A stretch of DNA of 9,831 bases from Sphingobacteriaceae bacterium UBA2059 (lineage in GTDB: Bacteria; Bacteroidota; Bacteroidia; Sphingobacteriales; Sphingobacteriaceae). Shown here piece by piece: positions 1 to 8,800 of this stretch (positions within the stretch are counted from its first letter, which is position 1; each line of letters begins with the position of its first letter). The stretch lies in NCBI GenBank assembly GCA_002332615.1, contig DDAL01000025.1, positions 1 to 9,831 of the forward strand, given 5' to 3'. Both the position numbers and the translations under genes were made by a program. A model generated the notes under the pieces. That model saw only the letters and a program-made list of their open reading frames with translations, was not told the origin of the DNA and did no database searches.

Positions 1-48
1 ATTAACAAAAAAAGCCTTTGGCAGGTACCAAAGGCTTTTTTTGTTAAT
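1..48. terminator. Bidirectional intrinsic terminator hairpin
   Basis: Two perfectly complementary 21-base arms (1-21 and 28-48) flank a 6-base loop (caggta). Each arm has a GC-containing core (gcctttgg / ccaaaggc) flanked by a run of seven A on the left and seven T on the right, so the structure reads as a rho-independent terminator from either strand. It most likely ends a gene lying left of the window and insulates the module that starts at 131. The window starts exactly at the left arm, so the complementarity could extend further left. Confidence 0.85.
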
Positions 49-130
49 AGATAGGATAATCGCTCTATATTTCTATAGTATAGAATAATCTATCTATATT
101 AGATAGATATAGAATAAGACATCTATAGAC
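49..130 (+). promoter_or_regulatory. AT-rich leader with nested direct and inverted repeats upstream of the SatD-like gene
   Basis: This stretch holds a perfect 9-base inverted repeat (atctatcta at 88-96, tagatagat at 100-108, 3-base spacer). It is flanked symmetrically by two copies of tatagaataa (79-88 and 108-117), each sharing one base with the palindrome. Outside these lie two copies of tctatag (72-78 and 122-128). The sequence TATATTTC at 66-73 matches the Bacteroidota -7 consensus TAnnTTTG except at the last base, so it is a weak promoter candidate. The arrangement would suit an operator, possibly for the HTH of the protein encoded just downstream, but that is inference. The low-complexity A/T composition makes chance repeats more likely. 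No clear ribosome-binding sequence precedes the ATG at 131. Confidence 0.4.
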
Positions 131-760
131 ATGAAAGTATATGCTGTAATAACAGGAGATATTATTGGATTTACTAAAGTAGCACCTCAATACCGGCAGG
201 AGCTCGTGCATAAAGTCGAAGCATTAATTCAAAGCTGGGTTGAAGATAAAGCAGACGCACAGATATTCCGTGGCGATAGTTATCAGTTAGTATTGAGCCG
301 GCCTGATATGGCATTAAGGAGGAGCATTCAGTTGATCTGCTGGTTTAAAATGCATCTGCCTGGTGCAGAACTCCATTTGGCTACCCGTATTTCCATTGGT
401 GTTGGCACAATTGCTTATAAAGGTACAACAGTACTTAGTTCTGAAGGAGAAGCATTCCATTTGTCCGGACGAAATTTTGACCTCCTGGGCAACGAAGAGT
501 ACCTGGGGGTCTATACTTCAGATGAGGATAAAAACAAGGCTTTCAAAATAATACTTATTTTTATAAATAAATATATAAGTAACTGGACCAGGGGACAGGC
601 AGAGGTTTTGTTTTGGCTGCTCGAAGGCAAGACGCAACAGGAAATTGCTGATATGCTTTCCGTTTCTCAGCCTTCGGTTAACAGCAGACTGAAACTTTCG
701 GGGTGGAGAGAACTTGAACCGGCTATTGAGTATATTTCAACTGTAATAGATAAAACCTGA
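131..760 (+). CDS. SatD family protein: cyclase-like N-terminal domain plus C-terminal HTH
   Basis: A 209-residue soluble protein resembling the SatD family, named after the streptococcal sat (secretion and acid tolerance) locus; its molecular function is not established. The N-terminal part has class III nucleotide cyclase-like landmarks: GDIIGFT (residues 9-15), FRGDS (46-50), RISIGVG (86-92) and GEAFHLSGR (106-114). D10 and D49 sit where the two metal-binding aspartates of such cyclases lie, and R114 where the transition-state arginine lies. The lysine usually three residues before GD is isoleucine (I45), and the usual asparagine appears as H110, so ordinary adenylate cyclase activity is doubtful. 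After a linker, residues 153-192 (TRGQAEVLFWLLEGKTQQEI onward) form a helix-turn-helix of sigma/LuxR-like appearance. No signal peptide or membrane segment is seen. The stop overlaps the next start (TGATG), indicating translational coupling. The role could be a nucleotide-responsive regulator; this is inference. Confidence 0.78.
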   Translation: MKVYAVITGDIIGFTKVAPQYRQELVHKVEALIQSWVEDKADAQIFRGDSYQLVLSRPDMALRRSIQLICWFKMHLPGAELHLATRISIGVGTIAYKGTTVLSSEGEAFHLSGRNFDLLGNEEYLGVYTSDEDKNKAFKIILIFINKYISNWTRGQAEVLFWLLEGKTQQEIADMLSVSQPSVNSRLKLSGWRELEPAIEYISTVIDKT

Positions 761-1524
761 TGGAATTAAACCTGCTCCTGCGGCTGCTATGCGCTCACCT
801 GCTGAGCGATTTTATTTTGCAGCCTAAAAGCTGGGTGCTTGACAAGCAGCAAAAAAAAGGAAAATCTGTAAAGCTTTATTTGCACGTAGCATTAACCACT
901 GTACTGGCTTATCTTTTTTCCGGCCAGTATGCAAATTGGCATATACCTGCAATTATTTTTACCAGTCACCTGGCAATAGACTACTTAAAATCCAGAACGA
1001 AGAACAACAGTTTCACTTTCTTTATTGTCGATCAGCTGGCGCATCTTCTTATTCTTGTTGTTTTAAGTATATCTACATGGACAAAGACCTTTCAGTATGC
1101 TCAGCAGCTTTTTAATGATACCAGGTTTTGGATCATCGTTTCTGGTTATCTCTTTGTAAGCTGGCCGCTAAGTATCATTATTGGTGCCGCCACGCAAAAA
1201 TGGCGCGATCAGATAAATAAAGAACTGTCAGACTCCAAAAACCGAAACAGGAATGAGCAGCAGCAGGCTCATACGGGTGAACAAGGTCTGGGGCTTGCAA
1301 GCGCAGGCAAATGGATAGGAATTTGCGAGCGGGTACTTATATTAACCTTTGTTCTATTAAACCAATATAGTGCAATAGGTTTTCTTATTACGGCAAAGTC
1401 TATACTGCGCTTCAGCGAACGGGAATCAAATACTCAACTAAAAAGCGAATATGTTCTGGTAGGAACCTTGGTAAGCTTTGCATCGTCTTCTCTGATAGGT
1501 GTGCTTATGCAGCTGATGATATAG
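760..1524 (+). CDS. DUF3307-type polytopic membrane protein
   Basis: A 254-residue inner-membrane protein of unknown function with about six or seven hydrophobic segments (roughly 6-22, 40-55, 61-77, 88-105, 124-143, 188-208, 230-251). The N-terminal half carries polar residues inside or beside helices: H13..D17..Q21, H42, H70..D74..K77 and D91-Q92..H95. This HxxxD-type spacing recalls YdjM-like membrane metal-dependent hydrolases, but catalysis is inferred only. A cytoplasmic-looking hydrophilic loop rich in Q, N, R and K (about 147-178) separates this from a C-terminal block, GKWIGICERVL (183-193), TAKSILRF (211-218) and EYVLVGTLVS (230-239), which resembles the conserved end of DUF3307 proteins. 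Its ATG shares one base with the stop of the SatD-like gene, so the two are probably made together. The gene contains a run of eight A (851-858) but the frame is intact. Confidence 0.78.
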   Translation: MELNLLLRLLCAHLLSDFILQPKSWVLDKQQKKGKSVKLYLHVALTTVLAYLFSGQYANWHIPAIIFTSHLAIDYLKSRTKNNSFTFFIVDQLAHLLILVVLSISTWTKTFQYAQQLFNDTRFWIIVSGYLFVSWPLSIIIGAATQKWRDQINKELSDSKNRNRNEQQQAHTGEQGLGLASAGKWIGICERVLILTFVLLNQYSAIGFLITAKSILRFSERESNTQLKSEYVLVGTLVSFASSSLIGVLMQLMI

Positions 1525-1614
1525 CTCACAGTCAATGATAATATACCGAGGTTACAGACTGTTGCTTCAAGGGTTCCAAAAAATAAATACTCACCAGAGT
1601 CTAAATTTCAGAAA

Positions 1615-4600
1615 GTGAATACGTATATACGTTTACTAGTTACCGTCTTATCGGCTATATGGCTCAATATCGCTACTCTATTCGCACAACACGGGTTTAA
1701 TATCCAGCAACTGGATAACAGTTACGGATTATCCAACAGTTCAGTGACTACTCTTTACAGAGACACCGACAACCTGCTGTGGGTAGGAACCTGGGATGGC
1801 CTGAACATGTACGATGGAAATGATTTTAAGGTATATAACTATGATGGAGAGTCGCGAGACGAAGGATTGGGCAGTAACGTAATACAAGGTATTTCTCAAG
1901 GAAGCAGGAACTACATATGGATCAATACGGTAGGCGGCATTTCAAGGCTTGAAAAGCATACGGGTAAGTTGTCAAAGTATTTCTATGACAGCAGCCTTCG
2001 AAAAAGAATAACGGAAAAAGAGTTTGAACTGACAGCAAATCGTAAAGGACTTGTTTTTTGCTATAGCTTAAACGAAGGGCTTAACAAGTTTGATTATGCC
2101 AGCGACAAGTTTGTTAAGCTTAATATCGGAGATTATAAAATACTAAAGTTACATGTTGATAGTTCAGGCTTGCTTTGGGTTTTAACAGACAGGAAAGAGG
2201 TATTGGTTTTTGAAAACCAGCCCTCCCTCAAATTAAAGCACGTATATAAATCCAATCAGGGGATCACTAACTTTCACACCTCTTATCATTCAACATTTAT
2301 TGAGTCGAACAACAAGCTGTATAAAGTTGGAACTAAGTTCGACGTAACCAGAATTCCTGGAACCTTTTCAAGGCTAACCTCAATTGCCAACTATAAATCG
2401 CATTATTTCATTTTATCATCCGGCAGCGGTTTAAAGGTATTCAACAACCTCTTCGAGCCATCCTCTTTCTTACAAGATCAGCTGCGTGGTTTAGAAAAAG
2501 TCAAAGTCACCAGCTTAAGCTCATCTCCGGCAGTTTTGTGGCTGGGTACAGACGGGAAAGGCCTCATAAAGATTTACTCCAAAGAAAGCATCTTTGAAAC
2601 CGTTGGCAAAGAAAAGTCTTTGTTGGAAAAGCCGGTCAGGTCTTTTAATTATGTTAATGGGGCCTTATGGGTTGGCACAAAAGGGCAGGGGATATTACAA
2701 ATTAGAAACTTTGAAGCCAATACTAAACAGTGGGATATCACGTATCTCAATACACTAAACGGGCTGAGTGACAACTCCGTTTTTAACATCTGCAAGACCA
2801 GAAAGTATGTTTATATAGGAACTGATGGACGCGGTATTAATGTCGTTGATATAGCGCGCAACAAACTTTACAGCTGGGATAAGATACAGGGTACAGAAAA
2901 GCTTCCCGGTTTTAGCTCGGTATATAAAATTCTTGAAGACAGAAACGGATCTCTTTGGTTGGGTACCAGCGGAAGCGGATTAATCAATGTGAGTTTCTCT
3001 GCAGATTCAAAAGGAAACATTGCGGTGAAAGCATTTAAGCAGTTTTTGTCTGAAACCTCGGCAGGACTCGCAAACGACATCATTTATGATTTGGCAAGCA
3101 ACGACGACCGATACCTGTGGATAGCTTGCAGGTACAATGGCTTAAGTGTTTACGACAAGCTGGAGGGTACATTTAGAACTTTCAGAGCGTTCTCCTACCA
3201 TGGCAGCCTTTCGAATAACGATATCCTGTCTCTTCGTCACACTCCTGATGGAGGGTTGTGGATCGGCACAAGCTATGGGTTAAATTATTTGCCAAAGAGT
3301 CAGATGCGAGAGGAAAAGCCCCTGTTTGATAAATTCACCATGAATGAAGGACTGCCAAATAATACTATACATGGTATAGAGCAGTATGCCGACAATATAT
3401 GGCTGAGTACAAACCGTGGACTGGCAAAGCTTAATGTTACTTCCAGAATGATCAGCTCATACTATGATAAAGACGGGCTCCAAAGCAATGAGTTTAGCGA
3501 TGGAGCTGTATGGAAAGCAGACAACGGACGTTTGTTTTTCGGGGGTGTAAACGGATTTACCTATTTCTTTTCTCAGCGTTTGGCTCAAAGCGAAAGTGAT
3601 GTTAGGCTTATACTTTCAAAGTTAGAAATAGGAGGAGAGCCTGTGAACGAAAAACGTGTCCAGGTGCTTGGTAACAAAGGATACGAAGTTCCTTACTATA
3701 CAACAAAACGCGAGTTAAACTTCTTCAGGCTCGTGATTAAGCCCATAACGCACAGGGGCTTCGTTGAAGAAAATATCAATTATAAGCTGGAAGGCTTAGA
3801 CCGCAGGTGGAGTTTTACGGGCGACAAGAGGGAAATAAGTTATACGAATGTACCTCCCGGCAGGTACACTTTGCTGGTGCGCTGGAAAGATGGAAGTGGT
3901 AAGTGGAAAAATACTGTCGCGGTGTTAACATTGCAGGTAAAGCAGTATGTATGGCTATCCGGTTATGCTTTAGCCGGCTATTTTCTGATTATAGGTTTAT
4001 CAATTTACGGTGTTTTTGTCTACCGTAAAAATAGACTTCGGATGAAATATAAGCTTGCTATGGAATATGAGCTAAGGCAAAAGGATGAAGCCATGCATCA
4101 GCAGCAATTAAATTTTTTTACAAATATCGCCCATGAGTTACAAACCCCTCTTACGTTGATCGTAGGTTCAATCGAGTTTTTTCTCTCATCAAAACATAAA
4201 AAAAATATAAGCGGTAATGAAAGTAATTACTTCTTATCTGTTGTCTATCATCATTCCATCCGCTTAACTTATTTAGTTCAGCAATTACTTGAATTTCGAA
4301 AGTCTGAGGCAGGGCATTTACAAAAACACGAAAACTACGTTGACGTAAGCAAGATGTTAAATACCCTTTCACTGCTTTTCAGAGCAGAAAGCGAAAGGCA
4401 GAATAAGAGCTATTGTATTGAAGTAGAAGAAGGTATAGCCGGCTTTATAGACAAGGATAAACTGGAGAAGATCCTTTTCAACCTGCTCTCGAACGCTTTT
4501 AAGTATACGAAGGCGGGGGATCGTATAACGTTTACAGCTAAACGAGCGGGTGCTGATCCCAACGTATTAATAAGGGTCTCTAACTCGGGTTCAAAAATTA

Positions 4601-5697
4601 CCGCAGAAGAAGCTATGTATGTGTTTGGCAGGTTTTATACTGCTAATCAGTCGGATTCAGGCACAGGTATTGGTTTAGCGTTCGCACAAGAGCTTGCAAA
4701 GCTTATCGACTCGAAAATTCAGGTGAGCGTCTGCGATGGTGTGATCGTTTTCGAACTTAAAGTACTCATAAAAGAGTCGTCCGATACCGCTCCCGAAAAT
4801 GAAGTTGTTACCTCGGCTCCTTCATCTCTATATAAACCCTTGCTAAAACATTATGACCTGCCTGCAATCAAAGGGTCTGACGAGGAAAATAAAACGAGTC
4901 TGATTAGTGAGCTACATGAAGCTAAAGCAGGGACTGTACTAATTGTTGAAGACGATCCGGAACTGAGGTACTTGCTACATCAGATATTAAATGAGCTCTA
5001 CACTGTTTACGAGGCCTCCAACGGAGAAGAAGCCTTGTCGGTTATAGCTGTCAATCCCCCTGATATTATAGTTAGTGATATTATGATGCCCGGTATGAAT
5101 GGCTACCAACTATGTAAAACGATAAAAAACACACCGGCTACATCACAAATTCCTTTTATTATTCTTTCTGCTAAAAGTGAACAGACAAGCAAGCAGGATG
5201 GGTATATGTTAGGTGCTGATGCTTATATTTCAAAGCCGTTTGACACAAGTTATCTTTTGCTCCGCATCCAAAAGCTGTTAGACAACCGTAATAAAAGTCA
5301 AAATATTATTAAAGATCAAAACCTCAATAACTTTTTCATCGATCTTGATATTGCAGACCTTGATAAAAAGTTCCTTGAGGATATCCTTAAAGTAATAGAA
5401 GAAAGACTTGATGATACCGGTTTAAATGCTAGTGCAATAGAGTCGGGCTTGGCTATAAGCAAAATGCAGCTATATAGAAAGTTGAAAGCCCTTACAGGAA
5501 TGACCCCTTCGGAATTTATTAAACGGGTTAGATTAAAGTTTGCAGCTGAAATGCTCCTGACATCCAAGTACACGGTTTCAGAGATCTTCTATAAAACAGG
5601 ATTCAACAGTAAATCCTATTTTTTCAGAGAATTTAAAAAAGTATATCAGTGCGCCCCAAGCGAGTACAGGTTAAAGCACAATGAACCCTCATTATAA
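1615..5697 (+). CDS. Hybrid two-component system sensor/regulator (HTCS)
   Basis: A 1360-residue one-protein phosphorelay that senses a glycan-derived ligand in the periplasm and activates neighbouring utilization genes. Domain order: signal peptide or N-terminal anchor (1-24); two-component-propeller repeats (about 30-660, many copies of LWVGT/LWLGT/IWLST-type blade motifs); Y_Y_Y domain (about 700-777); transmembrane helix (780-803); dimerization helix with phospho-acceptor H840 in NIAHELQTPL; ATPase domain with N-box NLLSNAFKYT (956-965) and GTGIGL (1016-1021); receiver domain with acidic D1113/D1114, phospho-acceptor D1155 and K1207; AraC-type DNA-binding domain (about 1250-1358) with two HTH units starting near 1269 and 1319. 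The start is GTG: the frame is open back to 1525 with no ATG, and the first in-frame ATG (M65) would remove the signal peptide and first blade. Oddities: the H-box has Q where R is usual, and the ATPase G1 box reads NSGSK (990-994) instead of DxGxG. Both are probably subfamily variation rather than loss of function. Confidence 0.95.
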   Translation: MNTYIRLLVTVLSAIWLNIATLFAQHGFNIQQLDNSYGLSNSSVTTLYRDTDNLLWVGTWDGLNMYDGNDFKVYNYDGESRDEGLGSNVIQGISQGSRNYIWINTVGGISRLEKHTGKLSKYFYDSSLRKRITEKEFELTANRKGLVFCYSLNEGLNKFDYASDKFVKLNIGDYKILKLHVDSSGLLWVLTDRKEVLVFENQPSLKLKHVYKSNQGITNFHTSYHSTFIESNNKLYKVGTKFDVTRIPGTFSRLTSIANYKSHYFILSSGSGLKVFNNLFEPSSFLQDQLRGLEKVKVTSLSSSPAVLWLGTDGKGLIKIYSKESIFETVGKEKSLLEKPVRSFNYVNGALWVGTKGQGILQIRNFEANTKQWDITYLNTLNGLSDNSVFNICKTRKYVYIGTDGRGINVVDIARNKLYSWDKIQGTEKLPGFSSVYKILEDRNGSLWLGTSGSGLINVSFSADSKGNIAVKAFKQFLSETSAGLANDIIYDLASNDDRYLWIACRYNGLSVYDKLEGTFRTFRAFSYHGSLSNNDILSLRHTPDGGLWIGTSYGLNYLPKSQMREEKPLFDKFTMNEGLPNNTIHGIEQYADNIWLSTNRGLAKLNVTSRMISSYYDKDGLQSNEFSDGAVWKADNGRLFFGGVNGFTYFFSQRLAQSESDVRLILSKLEIGGEPVNEKRVQVLGNKGYEVPYYTTKRELNFFRLVIKPITHRGFVEENINYKLEGLDRRWSFTGDKREISYTNVPPGRYTLLVRWKDGSGKWKNTVAVLTLQVKQYVWLSGYALAGYFLIIGLSIYGVFVYRKNRLRMKYKLAMEYELRQKDEAMHQQQLNFFTNIAHELQTPLTLIVGSIEFFLSSKHKKNISGNESNYFLSVVYHHSIRLTYLVQQLLEFRKSEAGHLQKHENYVDVSKMLNTLSLLFRAESERQNKSYCIEVEEGIAGFIDKDKLEKILFNLLSNAFKYTKAGDRITFTAKRAGADPNVLIRVSNSGSKITAEEAMYVFGRFYTANQSDSGTGIGLAFAQELAKLIDSKIQVSVCDGVIVFELKVLIKESSDTAPENEVVTSAPSSLYKPLLKHYDLPAIKGSDEENKTSLISELHEAKAGTVLIVEDDPELRYLLHQILNELYTVYEASNGEEALSVIAVNPPDIIVSDIMMPGMNGYQLCKTIKNTPATSQIPFIILSAKSEQTSKQDGYMLGADAYISKPFDTSYLLLRIQKLLDNRNKSQNIIKDQNLNNFFIDLDIADLDKKFLEDILKVIEERLDDTGLNASAIESGLAISKMQLYRKLKALTGMTPSEFIKRVRLKFAAEMLLTSKYTVSEIFYKTGFNSKSYFFREFKKVYQCAPSEYRLKHNEPSL

Positions 5698-5708
5698 GCG
5701 CTAAGTGT

Positions 5709-5772
5709 CTAAAATGCATACTTCTTAGTCCTATAAGGTGCTTTTGTGCACTAAAATGAAAGTATAGTGTAC
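5709..5772. promoter_or_regulatory. Candidate operator repeats between the HTCS gene and susC
   Basis: Two patterns overlap upstream of the susC promoter element. The octamer ctaaaatg occurs at 5709-5716 and 5751-5758, 42 bases apart, close to four helical turns. An interrupted inverted repeat, gtgcacta (5746-5753) and tagtgtac (5765-5772), matches at 7 of 8 positions with an 11-base spacer. AraC-family domains usually bind direct repeats upstream of or overlapping the promoter, so the position fits a target of the adjacent HTCS. The repeats are short and the link to the HTCS is inference from position. Confidence 0.35.
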
Positions 5773-5793
5773 CTCTTCTGCTTCCATATGCAA

Positions 5794-5801
5794 TAGTTTT
5801 G
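5794..5801 (+). promoter_or_regulatory. Bacteroidota -7 promoter element for susC
   Basis: TAGTTTTG matches the Bacteroidota housekeeping -7 consensus TAnnTTTG at every fixed position and lies 20 bases before the susC start codon, implying a short untranslated leader. No good -33 TTG is found at the expected distance; the nearest TTG (5744-5746) is about 47 bases upstream. A missing -33 element would fit a promoter that depends on an activator such as the HTCS. Confidence 0.55.
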
Positions 5802-5821
5802 TTGAACCAAAATTTAAACGT

Positions 5822-8800
5822 ATGAAACGAAACAGGTACTTGTTAATTGGCTTAATCAATATTTTTATCTTATTTTCTTTCAGCAGTATTGCTCAGGTTA
5901 GAATAACCGGTAAGGTGACTGATGAAAGCAACCTTCCCCTTCCGGGAGTAGTTGTAGAGCAATCTTCAACCGCTAATAAGGTTCCTACCGATGCAGACGG
6001 AAACTTTAAGATCAGCCTACAGCCTAAAGGAAGCCAGTCGTTGACCTTCAGGTTTATCGGCTATAATACCCTAACCGTTCCCTATACAGGAAACGCGGTA
6101 ATTAATGTTAAGCTTAAATCCAGTACAGCAAAGCTGGAGGAAGTTGTTGTGGTTGGATATACCTCTCAGCGAAAAGCGTCTATCAGCGGGGCTGTGAGTA
6201 CAGTAAATATGGGCGATGTTGAAACGCGAAGGGTGCCAAGTGTTTCGCAGGTTTTACAGGGGCAGGTAGCCGGTGTGCAGATTACCCAGTCGACCGGAGC
6301 TCCCGGAGATCCGATCGATGTACGTATCCGCGGAGTTGGTACCATCGGAGATAACAGTCCATTATACATTGTGGACGGGAACCCGGTCAAGGATATATCG
6401 TTTTTAAACCCATCGGATATCAAAACATTTACAGTTCTTAAAGACGCTGCATCAGCAGCTATGTATGGTTCAAGGGCTGCCGGCGGGGTAGTTGTAATAA
6501 CAACAGCACAGGGAGTAGCAGGAAAGTCGTCACTTGAGCTTAATTACTATAACGGCATGCAAAAGGTCACCAACCTTCCTGGAATGCTGAATGCAAGTCA
6601 ATATCTTAATAAGGTAGAAGAAGCCTGGAATAATGCCGGCTACTCGGACAACCCTTACACGCTTGAAAAAGAAAGGAGTAATTTGGCCAATACAGACTGG
6701 CTGGGAGAGCTGTTTGAAACAGGTCACTCTCAAAACTTACAACTTACTTCAAGCGGAGGATCTGAAAAAGTGCAGTACCTGCTTTCGGGAGGGTATTACG
6801 GACAAAACGGAATAGTCATCTTTGATAATGACAAGTATCAGCGCCTAAGCTTCAGAGCTAATATAAACTCTAACGCTACTGAGAGAATAAAGGTTGGAAC
6901 AAACTTTCAAATATCCTATTCAAGGCAAGACTGGCTATCTTCAAAAGGCGACGCGCCTGGAATTATAAGACATGCTCTGCTCAGGCCTCCTGTTATTGCA
7001 GTAACAAAAGATCCGTCCAGCCCCGGCTATAAGGAGTCTGATCCTTACACCGATCTGCCATTTTACACCAAGGTAGCTAACAAAGGAGTATGGAGCGAAT
7101 TGTATGAAAAGACCTCCAATCCTATTGCTCTCGCCCATTTTTCAAATGACAAAAGAGATGTATACAAAACATTTGGTAATGTTTATGCTGAGTATGGCTT
7201 TTTAAAAGAGAAGGAACTGAAGTTCAGAACTAGCCTGGGAATCGATTTAAACCTTTATCATAATAAAGCATTCAGGACTAATTTCGGCGATGATGATAAT
7301 GGAGGGAATGATCTTGACAAGGGCAAAGGCCTTGGAAGACAGAACAGGCCAAACTCACTCAGCGAAGAACGGGGTCAGGATATGAACCTCACATGGAGCA
7401 ATACGCTTAACTACATCAAATACATTAATAAACATTCTATAAACGCCTTGGCAGGCACCGAGTTCATCCGTAATAACTCATCAGGTCTGTCCGCTTCCAG
7501 AACCAGGTTCGATTATACCTCCAGTCCGTTTCAGTATCTTGATTTTGGGAACACAAGTGCAGACCTTTGGAACGGCGGAAGTGCAGCAGAGCATGCCCTG
7601 TTTTCTTTATTTGGTTCGGCAACATACGTTTATAATTCCAGGTATATGATTACGGCCAATTTAAGGGCCGACGCATCTTCCAGGTTTGGTGAAAACAATC
7701 AGTGGGGTTATTTCCCTTCTGTCTCTGCCGGCTGGACAATATCTCAGGAAGACTTTATGAAAGATGTAAAATGGCTTTCAGAACTGAAACTCCGGGCCAG
7801 TACCGGCAAGTTGGGTAACCAGCAAATCCCTAACTATGCGTATCTGACATTGCTGAGGAAAGATGGCGACCGGTATTTACTAGACCGTTATGGTAACCCC
7901 GATCTAAAGTGGGAAACAATTACCCAGCATAATATTGGTCTTGACGCCGGTTTAGCTCAAAACAGGTTTTATGTATCCCTGGATTACTTTATTAAAAATA
8001 CAAGCGGAATATTGTTGCCTATCAACCTTCCCGGCTTTGTTGGAAACGTAAAACCGACCTATGTAAACGCTGCCGAAGTTGAGAATAAAGGCTTCGAAGT
8101 TGCAGCTAGTTACCGAAAGAACACGGGCGATTTCAGATATTCTATCAGCGCTAATATGGCTACGTTGAAGAATAATGTCAGAAAGCTGCACCCTAATTAT
8201 CCAAATATCACAGACACATATACGAGGACATCGGTGGGCCACCCGCTGGGATCGTTCTACGGTTATAAAATGGAAGGCATTTATCAGAATAGCTCGGAGA
8301 TAAAGCAACATTTACATGGTACAAATAATCCTACAGAACAACCCGGGGATATTAAGTTCAACGATCTTGACGGAAATGGCCGGATCGACGATTATGACAG
8401 AACGTTTACCGGCAATCCTATCCCCAAGCTAAACTATGGTTTCAATCTGTCCGGAGGCTTCAAAGGCTTTGACTTATCAGTTTTGTTGCAAGGTGTAAGT
8501 GGTGTTGATAAGTATAACGAAGGCAAAAAGATTCTGGACTATGACACTCGTCCATTCAATTACACCACCAACATACTGAACAGCTGGAGTGGAGAAGGGT
8601 CAACAAATACAATACCCAGAGTAAGCTTTACCGACAATGGAAGTAGTAAGGTATCAAGCATTTTTGTCGAAGATGCGTCCTATTTCCGCGTAAAAAACGT
8701 AGAACTCGGGTATTCTCTCAATAGCTTTTTAAAGGCCAGGAAAATAGGAGTGCAGGCAATACGCTTATATGTTTCTGCACAAAATTTATATACACATACT

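Noticed and set aside
851..858. Run of eight A in the DUF3307 gene, and a similar run at 4198-4205 in the HTCS gene, as phase-variation or frameshift sites.
   Set aside because: Short A-runs at lysine codons are common at this base composition; both frames are intact and no repeat-based switch is evident.
1528..1562. Inverted repeat acagtc / gactgt after the DUF3307 gene as a terminator.
   Set aside because: The arms are only six bases with a 23-base loop and no T-run follows.
1602..1609. TAAATTTC as a -7 promoter element for the HTCS gene.
   Set aside because: It ends five bases before the start codon and lacks the final G of the consensus, leaving no room for a normal transcript start.
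1522..1617. The DUF3307 gene and the HTCS gene lie in the same frame, with no other stop between TAG 1522-1524 and GTG 1615, suggesting a read-through fusion.
   Set aside because: A shared frame and about 30 open codons are easily reached by chance, and the HTCS has its own signal peptide right after the GTG. The DUF3307 C-terminus also appears complete.
5316..5573. Open frames on the minus strand inside the HTCS gene (for example 2868-3083, 4151-4372 and 5316-5573).
   Set aside because: They lie wholly inside a well-supported gene, have no recognisable domain, and look like shadows of the coding frame.
7952..8311. A 119-codon open frame on the minus strand within susC.
   Set aside because: It overlaps conserved barrel-coding sequence, has no recognisable motif, and is best explained as a chance antisense frame.
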